Shown here: piece by piece, positions 53,401 through 60,916 of the stretch
Layout: each line of letters starts with the position of its first letter
Numbering within the stretch: position 1 is the stretch's first letter
From: Alphaproteobacteria bacterium
GTDB taxonomy: Bacteria > Pseudomonadota > Alphaproteobacteria > Caulobacterales > Maricaulaceae
Reading direction: 5' to 3'
Assembly: GCA_024742735.1 (NCBI GenBank)
Contig: JANSXV010000006.1
Span: forward strand, 75,213-139,212
DNA: 64,000 nucleotides
Notes under the pieces: generated by a model
What the model saw: only the letters and a program-made list of their open reading frames with translations
What the model was told of the DNA's origin: nothing
Database searches by the model: none
Position numbers and translations under genes: made by a program

Positions 53401-53555
53401 TCGAGGGCGACAGCTTCTGGCTGCCCTTCGCCTCGGCCGTGGCGGGCGGTGTGGCCGGTTCGGCCGTGCTGGCGCTGGTCTTCGCGCCGGCCGCCTTTGT
53501 CCTGCTCGCCCGGTTTGACCGGCGGGTCCCGGCGGGCGAGCCTTCGCCGGCCTGA
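50454..53555 (+). CDS. RND efflux pump permease
   Basis: 1033 residues with the RND twelve-helix, two-half layout. The proton-relay helix 4 reads GLLIDNAIVVVDDYRLLRAR: the first Asp (AcrB D407) is kept, the second is Asn, as in a known subgroup of HAE/acriflavin pumps. EDPSLVQRYGFVTAQFPGAD and PSQFFPPTERDMFQVSMVLP are porter-domain blocks. Substrate unknown. Third element of the regulon with tolC. Confidence 0.95.
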   Translation: MGWSTLFYRFPRLTVLALFLMVVSGLAALAVLGRQEDPSLVQRYGFVTAQFPGADAARVEALVIEPLERELLELVEIDEINSEARANVGIVDINIREDLSEDQVEQAWTLIRSQVAQAEASMPDGVLPAEVRQAYLGASTLIVSLKWPDGAEASFGALGRLARDLEDRLRNVSGTEETDIYGAPEEEVRVILDPESAAALGLTAADVAAILARSDAKIPAGRLAGDQIDLTVEVAGAFESLDRIRDVPIAETGDGFLRLGDIATVERAAADPPRSLTIRNGERTILVAAFLEPGLQVDQWDERAQAAVREFITANPGVDTEIVFDQASYVVDRLAGLAVNLGFSALIVFAVLFLMMGWRSALIVGSALPLTVLLVMVLINLYGEPLHQMSVTGLVVSLGLLIDNAIVVVDDYRLLRARGMERLPALEKVSKTLFGPLLASTLTTILAFGPIALLPGSAGEFVSMIGISVIFAVGSSFVLAFTVVLALAAWFDDGRAGEPNAPLWRDGLRSKPLAAAYRTLLDAVIAQPLLGLGLGVLFPIAGFVAATTLPSQFFPPTERDMFQVSMVLPPSTSIEQTRAEVERATAFIADYDGVQDIVFTLGENSPRVYYNMSAGTSGRPNFAAGFVRTDSAEVTSAIIGAVQRDMREAFPQAQVLALPFEQGPPRPAPIELKVIGPDLRVLNQIGDDIRRVLYQVPGVTYTEARLQMGEPVARLDADEAAASQAGLRMTDLSARLRADVDGVVGGSVLEGVEELPVRVMAPVERRSALDLLASTPLPSGPEGDAVPVAIGTLGPVNLYPETSLITRIDGERSNTIFAFLDPFVLPAPALERFQALYEEQGAPLPPGYRISVGGDAENQGDAMGDLMSTALPLFTLMIAAVVLAFNSFRYAGVVFLVGFLSAGLAMFGVWMFGTPLGFNAIIGSLGLVGLSINGTIVVLTALRANEKALAGDPDETRETVMDATRHILATTLTTMGGFAPLLIEGDSFWLPFASAVAGGVAGSAVLALVFAPAAFVLLARFDRRVPAGEPSPA

Positions 53556-53569
53556 AGCGGAGAGCGGCC

Positions 53570-54187
53570 ATGACTGAGACCAAGCGCGGCCCCTGGACCG
53601 TGCGCGCTGAGCGTACCGTCTATGAAAACCCGTGGATCACCGTCAGCGAGTACGACGTGATCCAGCCGGACGGATCGCCGGGCCTTTACGGCGTCATGGA
53701 GCCGAAATTCCTCGCCGTGGGCGTCGTGCCGCTGTTTGAGAACGGCGACACGCTGCTGGTCGGCCAGCACCGCTTCGCGCTGGATGCGTTCTCATGGGAA
53801 TGCCCGGAAGGCGGCGGAGCGAATGATGCCGATCCGCTGGAAACCGCTCGGCGCGAACTGGCCGAAGAGACCGGTTGGCGCGCCTCGCACTACCGCGAGA
53901 TCTGCAGCTTCGATGTGTCCAACTCGGTCACCAGCGAACGGGCCGTCGGCTTCCTCGCGACAGGTCTGGACCCGGGATCACCCGATCGTGAAGGCAGCGA
54001 GGCGGACATGGAAGTGCGGCGCATGCCCTTCCATCAGGCCTATGAGATGGCCATGTCAGGAACGATCCGCGACGGCTTTTCCATCATCCTGCTCAGCGCC
54101 GCCGCTCACCTCGCCCGCACCGGCGGGCTTGATCGCGCGCTCGCTGCGCGCATGTTGCCGGAAGAACTTGCTGGAGCCGCGCCATGA
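53570..54187 (+). CDS. NUDIX hydrolase, ADP-ribose pyrophosphatase-like
   Basis: 205 residues. An N-terminal beta segment (VYENPWITVSEYDVIQPDGS) and NUDIX box ending RRELAEETGW with the REXXEE glutamates. The segment WECPEGGGANDADPLETA resembles ADP-ribose/GDP-mannose hydrolases. Its stop overlaps the cysE start (ATGA). Substrate not certain. Confidence 0.9.
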   Translation: MTETKRGPWTVRAERTVYENPWITVSEYDVIQPDGSPGLYGVMEPKFLAVGVVPLFENGDTLLVGQHRFALDAFSWECPEGGGANDADPLETARRELAEETGWRASHYREICSFDVSNSVTSERAVGFLATGLDPGSPDREGSEADMEVRRMPFHQAYEMAMSGTIRDGFSIILLSAAAHLARTGGLDRALAARMLPEELAGAAP

Positions 54188-55014
54188 CGCCGGAAGACAA
54201 TGTCGCCGCCGATACGTTGAACGCCCGCGCCTCGAGCGGGCTGCAGGATCGCGTCTGGTCGCGCCTGCGCCTCGAGGCGGCCTCGGCTGCAGCCGGAGAG
54301 CCGGTGCTGGCGAGCCATCTCAACAACGCCATTCTGCGCCACGACCGGTTCATGGATGCGCTGGCCCATCGGGTGGCCGACAAGATCGCCGACGCCCAGC
54401 TGGACGCTCTCCAGCTCAACGACGTGGCCCAGGCCGCCTTCCGCGCCGAGCCGGGACTGGCTGACCGGGCGGCGGCGGACATGCTGGCGGTGGACGAACG
54501 TGATCCGGCTTGCCGCTCCCTCCTGCAGCCCTTCCTGTACTTCAAGGGCTTTCACGCGCTCCTGTGCTATCGCATCGCCCATTGGCTGTGGCGGGAGGAG
54601 CGCGAGACGCTGGCCTTCCACATCCAGAGCCGCGTCAGCGAACGTTTCGGCGTGGACATCAACCCGGCCGCGCGCCTGGGCTGCGGGATCATGATCGACC
54701 ACGCGACCGGCGTGACCATCGGCGAGACGGCAGTCGTGGGCGATGACGTGTCCATACTTCACGAGGTGACGCTGGGCGGGACCGGCACTGAGGACGGCGA
54801 CCGTCATCCCAAGATCGGGCGCGGTGTGCTGATCGGCGCCGGTGCGAAGGTGCTGGGCAATATCACCGTAGGCGAGGAGGCGCGCATCGCGGCGGGCTCG
54901 GTCGTGCTGAAGCCCGTGCCGGCGCGCTGTACGGTGGCCGGCGTTCCTGCCGTGCCCGTGGGCGGACCCTGCGCGGAGCCGTCGCGGACCATGGACCAGA
55001 CCCTGACCGGGTAG
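54184..55014 (+). CDS. cysE: Serine O-acetyltransferase
   Basis: 276 residues: an N-terminal helical domain and a left-handed beta-helix with hexapeptide repeats. DHATGVTIGETAVVGDDVSI, then LHEVTLGGTG and DRHPKIGRGVLIGAGAKVLG, are the CysE active-site coil. It acetylates serine for cysteine synthesis. It is coupled with the NUDIX gene and followed by DUF3126, a usual neighbour in this class. Confidence 0.97.
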   Translation: MTPEDNVAADTLNARASSGLQDRVWSRLRLEAASAAAGEPVLASHLNNAILRHDRFMDALAHRVADKIADAQLDALQLNDVAQAAFRAEPGLADRAAADMLAVDERDPACRSLLQPFLYFKGFHALLCYRIAHWLWREERETLAFHIQSRVSERFGVDINPAARLGCGIMIDHATGVTIGETAVVGDDVSILHEVTLGGTGTEDGDRHPKIGRGVLIGAGAKVLGNITVGEEARIAAGSVVLKPVPARCTVAGVPAVPVGGPCAEPSRTMDQTLTG

Positions 55015-55114
55015 CCCATGCAGCGGTCACGGCGCCCGCGCCATTGCCCTTGCGCGCGGGCGCGCTAGGCTGCACCTCAATCTTTGAATCGACCTCTAGA
55101 AAGGAGCCGCAAAC

Positions 55115-55342
55115 GTGGCAGCCCCCGTCTTTCACCGTGACGAAGCCGCCAAGGTGCAGGCTTTCCTGAATCAGAAGCTGAACCCGGAGCTTAAGGTTCA
55201 GCTACGCCAGCGCGCCGACGAGTGCGCGGAGATCTATATCGGATCGGAGTGCCTGGGCGTGGTGTCCAAGAATGTGGAGGAGGGCGAGACCTCCTACTCG
55301 TTCGAGATCACCATTCTCGACATCGACCTGGAAGATCTCTGA
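55115..55342 (+). CDS. DUF3126 family protein
   Basis: 75 residues from GTG 55115 with AAAGGAG upstream. FLNQKLNPELKVQLRQRADE, then AEIYIGSECLGVVSKNVEEG and SYSFEITILDIDLE, covers the whole DUF3126 domain, restricted mainly to alphaproteobacteria and usually beside cysE. Function unknown. Confidence 0.95.
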   Translation: MAAPVFHRDEAAKVQAFLNQKLNPELKVQLRQRADECAEIYIGSECLGVVSKNVEEGETSYSFEITILDIDLEDL

Positions 55343-55352
55343 CCGGCGAACC

Positions 55353-56132
55353 ATGATCCTGCAGGTCGACCAGCTGGCGAAGCGGTTTCCCGGCGGGGTC
55401 AAAGCGGTCGCCGATGTCAGCTTCACCGCCGGTGCAGGCGAACTGGTCGCGCTGGTCGGGGAATCCGGCTGCGGCAAGACCACGACGCTGAAATGCATCA
55501 ACCGGCTCCATGAGCCGAGCGCCGGGCGTGTGCTCATCGAGGATGAGGACATACAGGGCCTTGATCCAGTCGCCCAGCGCCGGCGCATCGGCTGGGTGAT
55601 GCAGGGCGACGGCCTGTTTCCACACATGAGCGCTGCGGCGAATATCGCCGTCGGCCCCAGGCTTCTGGGTTGGGAGGCCGGGCGGATTGCGGCGCGGGTC
55701 GACGAGCTGCTGGAGCTGGTCCGTCTGGACCCGGCCATCTATCGCGATCGCCTGCCGCGCCAGCTCTCGGGCGGCCAGCGCCAGCGCATCGGCGTGGCGC
55801 GCGCGCTCGCGGCCGGGCCTCATCTGGTGCTCATGGACGAGCCGTTCGGCGCGCTCGACCCCATCACCCGCGACGGGCTGCGCGCCGACTTCTCCGAGCT
55901 GCAGGCGAGGCTGAAATTCGCCGCGGTCATGGTCACCCATGACATGGCCGAAGCCCTGCTCATGGCTGACCGGATCGCGGTCATGGAGGCCGGGCGCATC
56001 CTGCAATACGACACGCCATCCGCCCTGCTGGCCGCACCGGCGGGCGAGACCGTGGCGCGCATGCTGGAAAGCCCGCTGCGCGAAGCCGAACGGGTCGGCG
56101 CCCTGAAAGCGGGAGCGGCGCAAAATGGGTGA
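55353..56132 (+). CDS. Opu/EgtU-type ABC importer ATP-binding subunit
   Basis: 259 residues. Walker A GESGCGKTT, Q-loop VMQGDGLFPHM, signature LSGGQRQRIG, Walker B LVLMDEPFGALD and H-loop VTHDMAEALLMAD. Shorter than OpuAA or ProV: no C-terminal CBS domains, so osmotic gating through CBS is absent. It overlaps the permease gene by eight bases. Confidence 0.94.
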   Translation: MILQVDQLAKRFPGGVKAVADVSFTAGAGELVALVGESGCGKTTTLKCINRLHEPSAGRVLIEDEDIQGLDPVAQRRRIGWVMQGDGLFPHMSAAANIAVGPRLLGWEAGRIAARVDELLELVRLDPAIYRDRLPRQLSGGQRQRIGVARALAAGPHLVLMDEPFGALDPITRDGLRADFSELQARLKFAAVMVTHDMAEALLMADRIAVMEAGRILQYDTPSALLAAPAGETVARMLESPLREAERVGALKAGAAQNG

Positions 56133-57675
56133 GACGCTGGGCCCCCTGATCGAACGCCTGCCGGCTTTCCTGGGCGGGCATCTCCAGCTGTCAGTCGCCG
56201 CGATCCTGACCGCTTTGGCCGTGTCCCTCCCGCTGGGGATCGCCGCGGCCCGCAATCCGAAGATCGCTGCGCCGGCCCTGACCGTCGCCAGCGTGATGCA
56301 GACCATTCCCGCCCTGGCGCTGTTGGCTCTCATGGTGCCGCTTCTAGGCGGGACGATCGGCTTTGCGCCGGCTTTCATCGCCCTGACCCTCTACGGTGTT
56401 CTGCCGGTTCTCAGAAACACGATCGTCGGCCTTCAGGGCGTGGACCGGACCGTGCGAGAGGCGGCGAGGGGGATCGGGATGAGCCCGGTCCAGTCCCTCG
56501 TTCAGGTCGAGCTGCCGCTGGCCGCTCCGACCATAATCGCCGGGGTGCGCACCGCCACGGTCTGGGTCGTCGGCGCGGCGACGCTGGCGACTCCGGTGGG
56601 CGCGACAAGCCTTGGAAACTACATCTTCTCCGGGCTCCAGACCCGGTCATGGGACATGGTGATATTCGGCTGCGTGTGCTCGGCCGGGCTGGCCATCCTC
56701 CTCGATCAGCTGATCCGCGCGCTTCATGTCTCTGCTGAAGCGCGCAAGCCGCTCCAGGCCGTTCTGGCCGGCTGCGCGGTGGTGGTGATCCCGGCTGCTG
56801 CGATGTCGGGAGCGGCGCTTTATGTGTCAGACGAGCGCTCCGGTGCATTCGCGGCGGGGTCTGTTGATGCGGGCTTTGGCGATGATGAAGTGATCGTCGG
56901 CGCGAAAGCCTTTACCGAACAATATATTATCGCCGAGGTGCTGGAGGCCCGCCTGGAAAATGCGGGCGCCGAAGTCCGCCGGCGGGACAATCTGGGCTCC
57001 ACCGTGGTTTTCGATGCTTTGGTGTCCGGGGAGATCGATGTCTATGTCGATTACACCGGCACCTTATGGAACAACGTGCTCCAGCGCGGCGCGCCTGTGG
57101 ACCGTCATCTCATGTACGCCGAGGTGAGTTCCCACCTCCTTTCGCAATATGGCGTGCTGACGCTGGGCCGGCTGGGCTTCGAGAACGCCTACGGCATCGC
57201 TGTGCGCCGCGATTTCGCCGAGGTCAACAGTCTCACCAGCATAGCCGACCTCGCCCGGGTGGAGGATTTGTCCATCGGCGCGGACCCGGAATTCTTTGTG
57301 CGCCCGGAGTGGGAGCGGGTGCGCGACGGGTACCAGATCACCGGCGCGGAAGAACGCTCCATGGACGCGGCCTTCATGTACGGCGCGGTGCGCGACGGCG
57401 CGGTGGACGCCATCACCGCCTACACCACGGACGGGCGTATCGACGCGTTCGACCTCGTGATCCTGGAGGACCCGCTCGGCGCGCTGCCGCCCTATGATGC
57501 GGTCCTGCTGCTCTCGCCCCAAGCTGTCCAGCGGCCCGCCATCGCCCGCGCCCTCGCGCCCCTCATCGGCGCCATAGACGCCGACCTCATGCGCCAGGCC
57601 AATGCCGTGGTGGATCTGGAAAGGCGCAGCGTGGGCGAGGGGGCGGACGTGATTTTGCAGGCGGTGGAGGATTAG
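56125..57675 (+). CDS. Fused permease and substrate-binding protein (Opu/EgtU-type)
   Basis: 516 residues. The N-terminal 220 residues are a BPD-type permease (EAA loop: EAARGIGMSPVQSLVQVELP). A seventh membrane helix at about 210-235 leads to a type II (OpuAC-like) binding domain from 250: VGAKAFTEQYIIAEVLEARL, FDALVSGEIDVYVDYTGT, AITAYTTDGRIDAFDLVILE. Such fusions import glycine betaine, choline or ergothioneine. One transcript with the ATPase makes a complete importer. The last 120 bases are repeated at 59743. Confidence 0.95.
   Translation: MGETLGPLIERLPAFLGGHLQLSVAAILTALAVSLPLGIAAARNPKIAAPALTVASVMQTIPALALLALMVPLLGGTIGFAPAFIALTLYGVLPVLRNTIVGLQGVDRTVREAARGIGMSPVQSLVQVELPLAAPTIIAGVRTATVWVVGAATLATPVGATSLGNYIFSGLQTRSWDMVIFGCVCSAGLAILLDQLIRALHVSAEARKPLQAVLAGCAVVVIPAAAMSGAALYVSDERSGAFAAGSVDAGFGDDEVIVGAKAFTEQYIIAEVLEARLENAGAEVRRRDNLGSTVVFDALVSGEIDVYVDYTGTLWNNVLQRGAPVDRHLMYAEVSSHLLSQYGVLTLGRLGFENAYGIAVRRDFAEVNSLTSIADLARVEDLSIGADPEFFVRPEWERVRDGYQITGAEERSMDAAFMYGAVRDGAVDAITAYTTDGRIDAFDLVILEDPLGALPPYDAVLLLSPQAVQRPAIARALAPLIGAIDADLMRQANAVVDLERRSVGEGADVILQAVED
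57556..57675 (+). repeat. 3' end of importer gene, copy A of a 120-bp duplication
   Basis: This stretch encodes the last 39 residues and stop of the fused importer. It matches 59743-59862 at 113 of 120 bases with no gaps. Six of seven differences are silent; the seventh changes Met to Leu. Confidence 0.95.
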
Positions 57676-57868
57676 GTAGCTCTTCGCCTGCAGGGCGCCG
57701 CGCTTCGCACCGGGGCGTCGAAATGCGCCACACCCGCGCGCCTCAGCCACAATTCAGCTTCAATTGAGGCGCTTGGTGAAGGGGAGGCGTTGCATGGCCG
57801 GGTGACCGGTGCTTGGATGACCTGAGCGGGAAGGGTTCCGCTCGAAACAGGGCTGGATTCTCACTCAC

Positions 57869-58714
57869 ATGAGACGACTGGGCGTGAGCGCTTTGGCGCT
57901 GGTGCTGGCCGGTTGCGCGACGTCGCCGGCGGACTTGAACTTTTCAACCACATCGGCGGCCTTCACCGGCGAGACGAGCCAGGCGCAGACCGCGCTTCTC
58001 GTGCTTGCGATCGGCGGCGTCGGCGCGTCTGGAACTTATCGGTTCCAGCGCATTGACAGCGATCCGGCCGGGTTCGCCGGCGATCCCGTCGCCCTGCGCT
58101 TTGGCGGGGTCGGCTCCACCATGATGGCGCGCCCGGCGGGCTCGCCCTCGAATCTCTGGGTGGTCCAAGACGAGATCAACTTCCTTGTCGCTGAGGTGGA
58201 GCCGGGCCTCTACGCGGCCAGCTACGCCGGGTGGGGCGTCTATAGTCCGGTCTCCTCCGGCACGGCGTGGCACTGTCAGACCGGGGGGGCGCCGACCTTC
58301 GAGGTGCTTCCGGGATCGATCTCTCTGGTCCTGTCTCGAGACGCCTACCCGCCCAATACGCCTTCGCGCCTGCCCACGACTTACTCAACTCGCGACGTCC
58401 TTGAGCGCTTCGCCCTGGTGCGCGCCGGCTATCCCGGCCTTGAAGGCGAACCGACGTTGATCACGGCGTCCCATGAAACCCGCTGGACCGAAGCGCCGCC
58501 GAATGTCTGGGTGGGGGAACCGTGCACACGTGCGGTCGACGGCTCCGTCTCGATCAATCGCTATGTCGTTTATGACCTGCCCGGACCGAACGGCGCTCAG
58601 GAGAGCGACGCCGCGCTGGCGGCTCGCGAAGCGGCGATGCGCCTGCTTGAAGCCGAGCGCGACCCCTCTGATTCTGAAATTCCGGCTCAAACCTCGGAGG
58701 ACCAGCCGAAATGA
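57869..58714 (+). CDS. Predicted lipoprotein A of a two-gene cassette
   Basis: 281 residues. RRLGVSALALVLAGCATSPA is a type II signal with lipobox LAGC (Cys15). The mature part is beta-rich with RTYRFQRID-like strands (GTYRFQRIDSDPAG) and two or three cysteines (WHCQTGG, GEPCTRA). I recognise no family. The second lipoprotein starts inside its stop (ATGA), so both are made together. The preceding 57676-57868 gap shows no gene. Confidence 0.8.
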   Translation: MRRLGVSALALVLAGCATSPADLNFSTTSAAFTGETSQAQTALLVLAIGGVGASGTYRFQRIDSDPAGFAGDPVALRFGGVGSTMMARPAGSPSNLWVVQDEINFLVAEVEPGLYAASYAGWGVYSPVSSGTAWHCQTGGAPTFEVLPGSISLVLSRDAYPPNTPSRLPTTYSTRDVLERFALVRAGYPGLEGEPTLITASHETRWTEAPPNVWVGEPCTRAVDGSVSINRYVVYDLPGPNGAQESDAALAAREAAMRLLEAERDPSDSEIPAQTSEDQPK

Positions 58715-59637
58715 CGAAGTTCCACGCTTTCCCGGCCCGCGCCGGTTTGGCCGGCGCGGCTGCGCTCCTTGTGTCGGCGTGCGTGTCGTTGACGCCCGAT
58801 CAGGTCTACCCCATCGGATTCGTTGAGCCGGTGGACCCAGCGGTGTTGGCGGAAACGAATGATTCGGCGGCTGAGAGTGTCCGCACGGCTTCACCCGGTG
58901 AGATCCTGTTTCAGCAGCCCGTTAGCACGCTTTCGATCCTGCGTCTGGAGAACGACATCGTGACGGACGGCGATGTCAGCCTCGCCGTTCAGGCGCGCAC
59001 CGTCGAGTTTACGCGCGGCATGGGTTTCTACCCAGCGCTCAGCGTTGGAAGCCGGACCGAGCTCGCCGCCTGTTCCTACGACCGGCCCGCCACCTGGGTT
59101 CCTCGCCTGAACCCCGGCGCCAGCGCCCAGGGGAAAATCTGTTTCATCCTGAATGAACTTGATGCCGCACCGGGCGATGAAGATGACCAGATTGAGCGCG
59201 CCGAGGCGGCCCTAAGAGACGGTGAGCTGTCCTCATCGACCTTCTTCTTCGTCAGCGAGGGCGTCGGCATGGGTGTCTCCTCGCAATACCAACGCCTGGC
59301 GCGCTGGGATCCTCAGCTGACCTACCGCGTGGTCGAACCTGCCAGGTTTTCCATTGATCGCAGCCCCGCGGCCGACCCGTCCGCGCCCAGTCTTGCACTG
59401 AGATATGTCGACACCGCGCAGGGCGCGTTGATCGAGCCGGTCTATCTGATCAACGGCCAGCCCGCCGCCATCAATGGCAAGGGGCGCGTTATCAGCGCCG
59501 ACCAGACTTTCCCGACCGTGATCGAGGTCGAGGGGGCAAGGATTGAGGTTCTGGCCCTGGTGGATCGGGCCCTTGCCTACCGGGTCCTGTCCGGCCTGCC
59601 GGCAAGCAACGCCGCCGTCCTAGACCTGCCGCAATAG
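58711..59637 (+). CDS. Predicted lipoprotein B of a two-gene cassette
   Basis: 308 residues with signal GLAGAAALLVSACVSLTPDQ (lipobox VSAC). Later parts are beta-rich (AVQARTVEFTRGMGFYPALS, RLARWDPQLTYRVVEPARFS, PVYLINGQPAAINGKGRVIS). No family recognised and no similarity to lipoprotein A clear by eye apart from being a lipoprotein of the same size. The cassette lies between two copies of the importer gene's 3' end. Confidence 0.8.
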   Translation: MTKFHAFPARAGLAGAAALLVSACVSLTPDQVYPIGFVEPVDPAVLAETNDSAAESVRTASPGEILFQQPVSTLSILRLENDIVTDGDVSLAVQARTVEFTRGMGFYPALSVGSRTELAACSYDRPATWVPRLNPGASAQGKICFILNELDAAPGDEDDQIERAEAALRDGELSSSTFFFVSEGVGMGVSSQYQRLARWDPQLTYRVVEPARFSIDRSPAADPSAPSLALRYVDTAQGALIEPVYLINGQPAAINGKGRVISADQTFPTVIEVEGARIEVLALVDRALAYRVLSGLPASNAAVLDLPQ

Positions 59638-59658
59638 CCCTGTAGGCCTCCGTCAACC

Positions 59659-59742
59659 CTATCGGGGTGAGACGGTCAGGCCATAGTCGATGGAGAGCGT
59701 CAGGCTCAACGGCCCGGCGTTCTGCCATCGCACGGCGCTGTT
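59659..59742 (-). pseudogene. C-terminal remnant of an unknown gene (leftward)
   Basis: On the minus strand a frame ends AVRWQNAGPLSLTLSIDYGL then TVSPR and a stop. The alternating polar/non-polar residues resemble the last strand of a beta-barrel. Upstream of it the frame runs straight into the opposite-strand copy of the importer gene end, so it looks like a truncated gene tail. It is short, so uncertain. Confidence 0.4.
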
Positions 59743-59862
59743 GCGCCCCTCATCGGCGCCATCGACGCCGACCTCCTGCGCCAGGCCAACGCCGTGGTGG
59801 ATCTGGAGCGGCGCAGCGTGGGTGAGGGGGCGGATGTGATTTTGCAGGCGGTGGAGGATTAG
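59743..59862 (+). pseudogene. Displaced 3' end of the importer gene (copy B)
   Basis: 120 bases encoding the last 39 residues and stop of an Opu/EgtU-type fusion protein, without the rest of the gene. 94% identical to 57556-57675, with nearly all changes silent, so it derives from a functional gene rather than from a decaying copy. Confidence 0.9.
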
Positions 59863-59876
59863 GCCTTTCAGGAACA

Positions 59877-59964
59877 CCTATCCCGGCCGACCGTAGGAAG
59901 CGCCGGGACCTCGTTGAGGTCGTCGTCAGACCGGTCCCGGATCGGCTGCGCCGTCCGGGATAGG
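59877..59964. repeat. Intergenic palindromic element (dispersed repeat copy 3)
   Basis: Outer arms CCTATCCCGG / CCGGGATAGG, inner hairpin GACCTC-GTT-GAGGTC and GGGACC/GGTCCC pairing between them. On the minus strand 59960-59932 reads TCCCGGACGGCGCAG, CCG, ATCCGGGACC, almost the element after prx. Confidence 0.85.
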
Positions 59965-59968
59965 TACA

Positions 59969-60001
59969 AGAAAAAGGGCGGCCCGCTCAGGGACCGCCCT
60001 T
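59969..60001 (-). terminator. Intrinsic terminator of phoH
   Basis: AAGGGCGG / CCGCCCTT stem (59974-59981 and 59994-60001); on the minus strand it is followed by TTTTTCTTG. It lies 23 bases after the phoH stop. Confidence 0.88.
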
Positions 60002-60023
60002 CCTTGTCTTATGACGACGACCC

Positions 60024-60779
60024 CTACAGCACCGTCAGCATGCTCGCCACCAGCGGGTGGCGCACGATGTCTTCGGACTGCAGGCGCACCACGCCGATAT
60101 TGTCCACCGCTTCCAGCTTCTCCGCGATGACGCCGAGGCCGGAGAGTTCCGGCAGGAGGTCAGTCTGGGCCGGGTCGCCGGTGACCACCATGGTGGAGTT
60201 CCATCCCAGGCGCGTGAGCAGCATTTTCAGCTGGGAGTAGGTGCAGTTCTGGGCCTCGTCGACCACCACGAAAGCGTTGTTGAGCGTGCGCCCGCGCATA
60301 TAGCCGATGGGCGCGATCTCGATCAGGCCTTCGGCCATGAGCGCCTTCAGGCGCTTCGGGCTGAGGCGGTCGGACAGGGCGTCGTAGAGGGGGCGCAGGT
60401 AGGGGGCGAGCTTTTCTTCCATGGCCCCGGGCAGGAAGCCGATGGATTCGCCGGCCTCGACCGCCGGGCGGGACAGCACGATCCGGCCGACCTCGCCCTT
60501 CTCCAGCGCTTCAACGCCCTTGGCCACGGCCAGATAGGTCTTGCCGGTGCCGGCCGGGCCGAGCGCGAGGACGAGATTGTGTTCGTCGATGGCGTCCATG
60601 AGGACGGCCTGGTTCTTCGAGCGCGGCTTCACATTCTTGGTGTAGCTCTGGTCGCGCATGGGCTCCTTGTCGTCGGGAGACCAGTTGGTTCCGGGGAAGA
60701 GGGCGCGGACCTTCTCCTCCTCGTAGGCCTCGGCGTTAAAGGTTCCAGCTTGGCGACGCTTGGCGGCTCGTTTGCCCAT
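60024..60779 (-). CDS. phoH: PhoH family ATPase
   Basis: 251 residues. Walker A LALGPAGTGKTYLAVAKG, Walker B FVVVDEAQNCT, and the motifs LSRPAVEAGESIGFLPGAME and TGDPAQTDL are those of PhoH. This shorter form lacks the KH-type or PIN extension. Role: a predicted RNA-related ATPase. ATG 60779 has GGAGG five bases upstream. Its start overlaps the stop of a proline-rich small ORF (TGATG), and a terminator lies within that ORF. Confidence 0.95.
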   Translation of the reverse strand: MGKRAAKRRQAGTFNAEAYEEEKVRALFPGTNWSPDDKEPMRDQSYTKNVKPRSKNQAVLMDAIDEHNLVLALGPAGTGKTYLAVAKGVEALEKGEVGRIVLSRPAVEAGESIGFLPGAMEEKLAPYLRPLYDALSDRLSPKRLKALMAEGLIEIAPIGYMRGRTLNNAFVVVDEAQNCTYSQLKMLLTRLGWNSTMVVTGDPAQTDLLPELSGLGVIAEKLEAVDNIGVVRLQSEDIVRHPLVASMLTVL

Positions 60780-60916
60780 CAGGCCCTCCACAAGACAAGA
60801 AAAAACCCCTCACGCGGATGCGGAGGGGTCGGGGATACGGCCAAGGGGCGGAACTCCGGGGACGCCGGCGCAGCGGGCGGCGGCGGAAATCCAGAATTTG
60901 GCGGTGCGAACGGCAT
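60779..60916 (-). CDS. Proline-rich leader ORF upstream of phoH
   Basis: 45 residues from ATG 60916 with a perfect AAGGAGG nine bases upstream. 14 residues are proline (MPFAPPNSGFPPPPAAPASP, then EFRPLAVSPTPPHPREGFFL), including four in a row. The stop overlaps the phoH start (TGATG). An intrinsic terminator lies inside the last third of the ORF. The arrangement is that of a leader peptide whose translation governs read-through; no function is known. Confidence 0.6.
   Translation of the reverse strand: MPFAPPNSGFPPPPAAPASPEFRPLAVSPTPPHPREGFFLVLWRA
60800..60829 (-). terminator. Intrinsic terminator/attenuator inside the phoH leader
   Basis: On the minus strand ACCCCTC-CGC-ATCC-GCG-T-GAGGGGT, a 10-bp stem with one bulge, is followed by TTTTTTCTTGTC. 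It lies 21-50 bases before the phoH start. The 5' arm CCCCTC can alternatively pair with GAGGGG at 60934-60939, next to the leader's ribosome-binding site. Confidence 0.85.

Noticed and set aside
57676-57868. Small gene or promoter element between importer and lipoprotein cassette
   Set aside because: No frame with a start, ribosome-binding site and usual codon use; only short AT-rich patches are seen.
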